Position numbers and translations under genes: made by a program. The notes under the pieces were generated by a model. That model saw nothing but the letters and a program-made list of their open reading frames with translations, was not told the origin of the DNA and did not search any database. From contig NZ_JANQAH010000007.1 in NCBI RefSeq assembly GCF_024707125.1, positions 248,001 to 312,000 on the forward strand: a stretch of DNA of 64,000 nucleotides, in the 5' to 3' direction. This document shows, piece by piece, positions 63,693-64,000 of the stretch (the first letter of the stretch is position 1; each line of letters begins with the position of its first letter). Origin of the DNA: Devosia sp. (GTDB lineage Bacteria; Pseudomonadota; Alphaproteobacteria; Rhizobiales; Devosiaceae).

Positions 63693-64000
63693 TTGAGCAA
63701 TCCCAACCAGAAGTCGTTTCCCGTCACCTGGGACCAGTTTCACCGCGATAGCCGCGCGCTCGCCTGGCGTCTCGCCGGCATGGGCACTTTTGACGCCGTG
63801 GTCGCCATTGCCCGCGGTGGCCTCGTGCCAGCCGCCATCGTCGCGCGCGAACTCAATATCCGCACGGTCGAAACCGTCGCGGTGAAGAGCTACGATCACC
63901 AGAACCAGAGCGGCATCAAGGTTTTGAAGGAAATCAGCCAGCCCGTCCTCGACATCGTCAAGAACGGCGGCAAGATCCTCATCGTCGATGACCTCGTCGA
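63693..64000 (+). CDS. gpt: Xanthine phosphoribosyltransferase, 3' partial
   Basis: Purine-salvage enzyme joining xanthine or guanine to PRPP; only the first 102 residues are in the window. Visible are [40 protein letters not shown] and the PRPP loop KILIVDDLV at the edge. The start appears to be TTG at 63693, about nine bases after GGAG; the nearby ATG at 63689 is out of frame and stops at once. Family call is good; xanthine preference is inferred from the short XGPRT form. Confidence 0.85.
   Translation, partial: MSNPNQKSFPVTWDQFHRDSRALAWRLAGMGTFDAVVAIARGGLVPAAIVARELNIRTVETVAVKSYDHQNQSGIKVLKEISQPVLDIVKNGGKILIVDDLV

Overview
The window is a GC-rich chromosomal segment from an alphaproteobacterium, most likely of the order Hyphomicrobiales and plausibly a Devosia-like genus. 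I infer this from content, not from a search: a full-length cell-cycle kinase CckA, a perfect CtrA-type box in front of flagellar genes, an SOS box of the alphaproteobacterial GTTC-N7-GTTC type before recA, the alpha-specific F1-ATPase inhibitor zeta (DUF1476), a eukaryote-like NADP isocitrate dehydrogenase, and the rhizobial-type backbone purB / DUF1476 / purC-purS-purQ-purL / bolA / grxD. No rRNA, tRNA, prophage, insertion sequence or CRISPR array was seen; the DNA reads as core chromosome with some accessory islands.

Layout. 1-3.1 kb: a partial, internally deleted carboxylesterase, an aldo/keto reductase, a possible small membrane protein and an unrecognised exported protein. 3.2-9.1 kb: flagellar export and rod genes (fliP, fliO on minus; flgB, flgC, fliE, fliQ, fliR, flhB on plus) around a shared control region with a CtrA box. 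9.1-13.9 kb: a CPBP protease, an AAA_28 ATPase without a normal start codon, cckA and a DUF2237 gene. 14-17.6 kb: GST, an ArsR-SRPBCC pair, and an FAH-family plus aldo/keto reductase pair. 17.8-27.2 kb: recA, alaS, a DMT exporter, GDPD, a von Willebrand A protein and icd. 27.3-33.4 kb: TfoX, GFA, two paralogous acetyltransferases, a MASE1-like diguanylate cyclase, TrmJ-like methyltransferase and an MFS exporter. 33.5-41.5 kb: rpsD, an sbmA/bacA-like transporter with a frameshift near its start, ttcA, an inositol monophosphatase, a class V aminotransferase, a second ArsR-SRPBCC pair, a stand-alone clpP and a frameshifted MFS gene. 41.6-57 kb: another MFS gene, a GNAT gene, then the minus-strand purine and Fe-S backbone interrupted by accessory genes. 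57.2-64 kb: dgt, a zinc-ribbon protein, ccdA, a CelD-like acetyltransferase, radC, map, a CinA-like protein and the start of xanthine phosphoribosyltransferase.

How the parts work together. CckA drives the CtrA phosphorelay, and the CtrA box at 4701-4716 lies in front of the rod genes, so both ends of a cell-cycle-to-flagellum circuit fall in one window. PurB, PurC, PurS, PurQ and PurL cover most of the middle and late steps of IMP/AMP synthesis, and the monothiol glutaredoxin and BolA are a known Fe-S partner pair. RecA and RadC are DNA-maintenance genes.

The most notable observations are: a FliE with an internally duplicated segment; a possible attenuator-like set of competing hairpins in the alaS leader; several genes whose reading frame or start is broken by a single base (sbmA/bacA, a Bcr/CflA-type MFS gene, a GNAT gene, the AAA_28 ATPase), which may be real decay, slippage or assembly error; two unannotated small membrane-protein candidates; several perfect inverted-repeat operators; and families of REP-like palindromes. 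I did not find a clear new defence or biosynthetic system.
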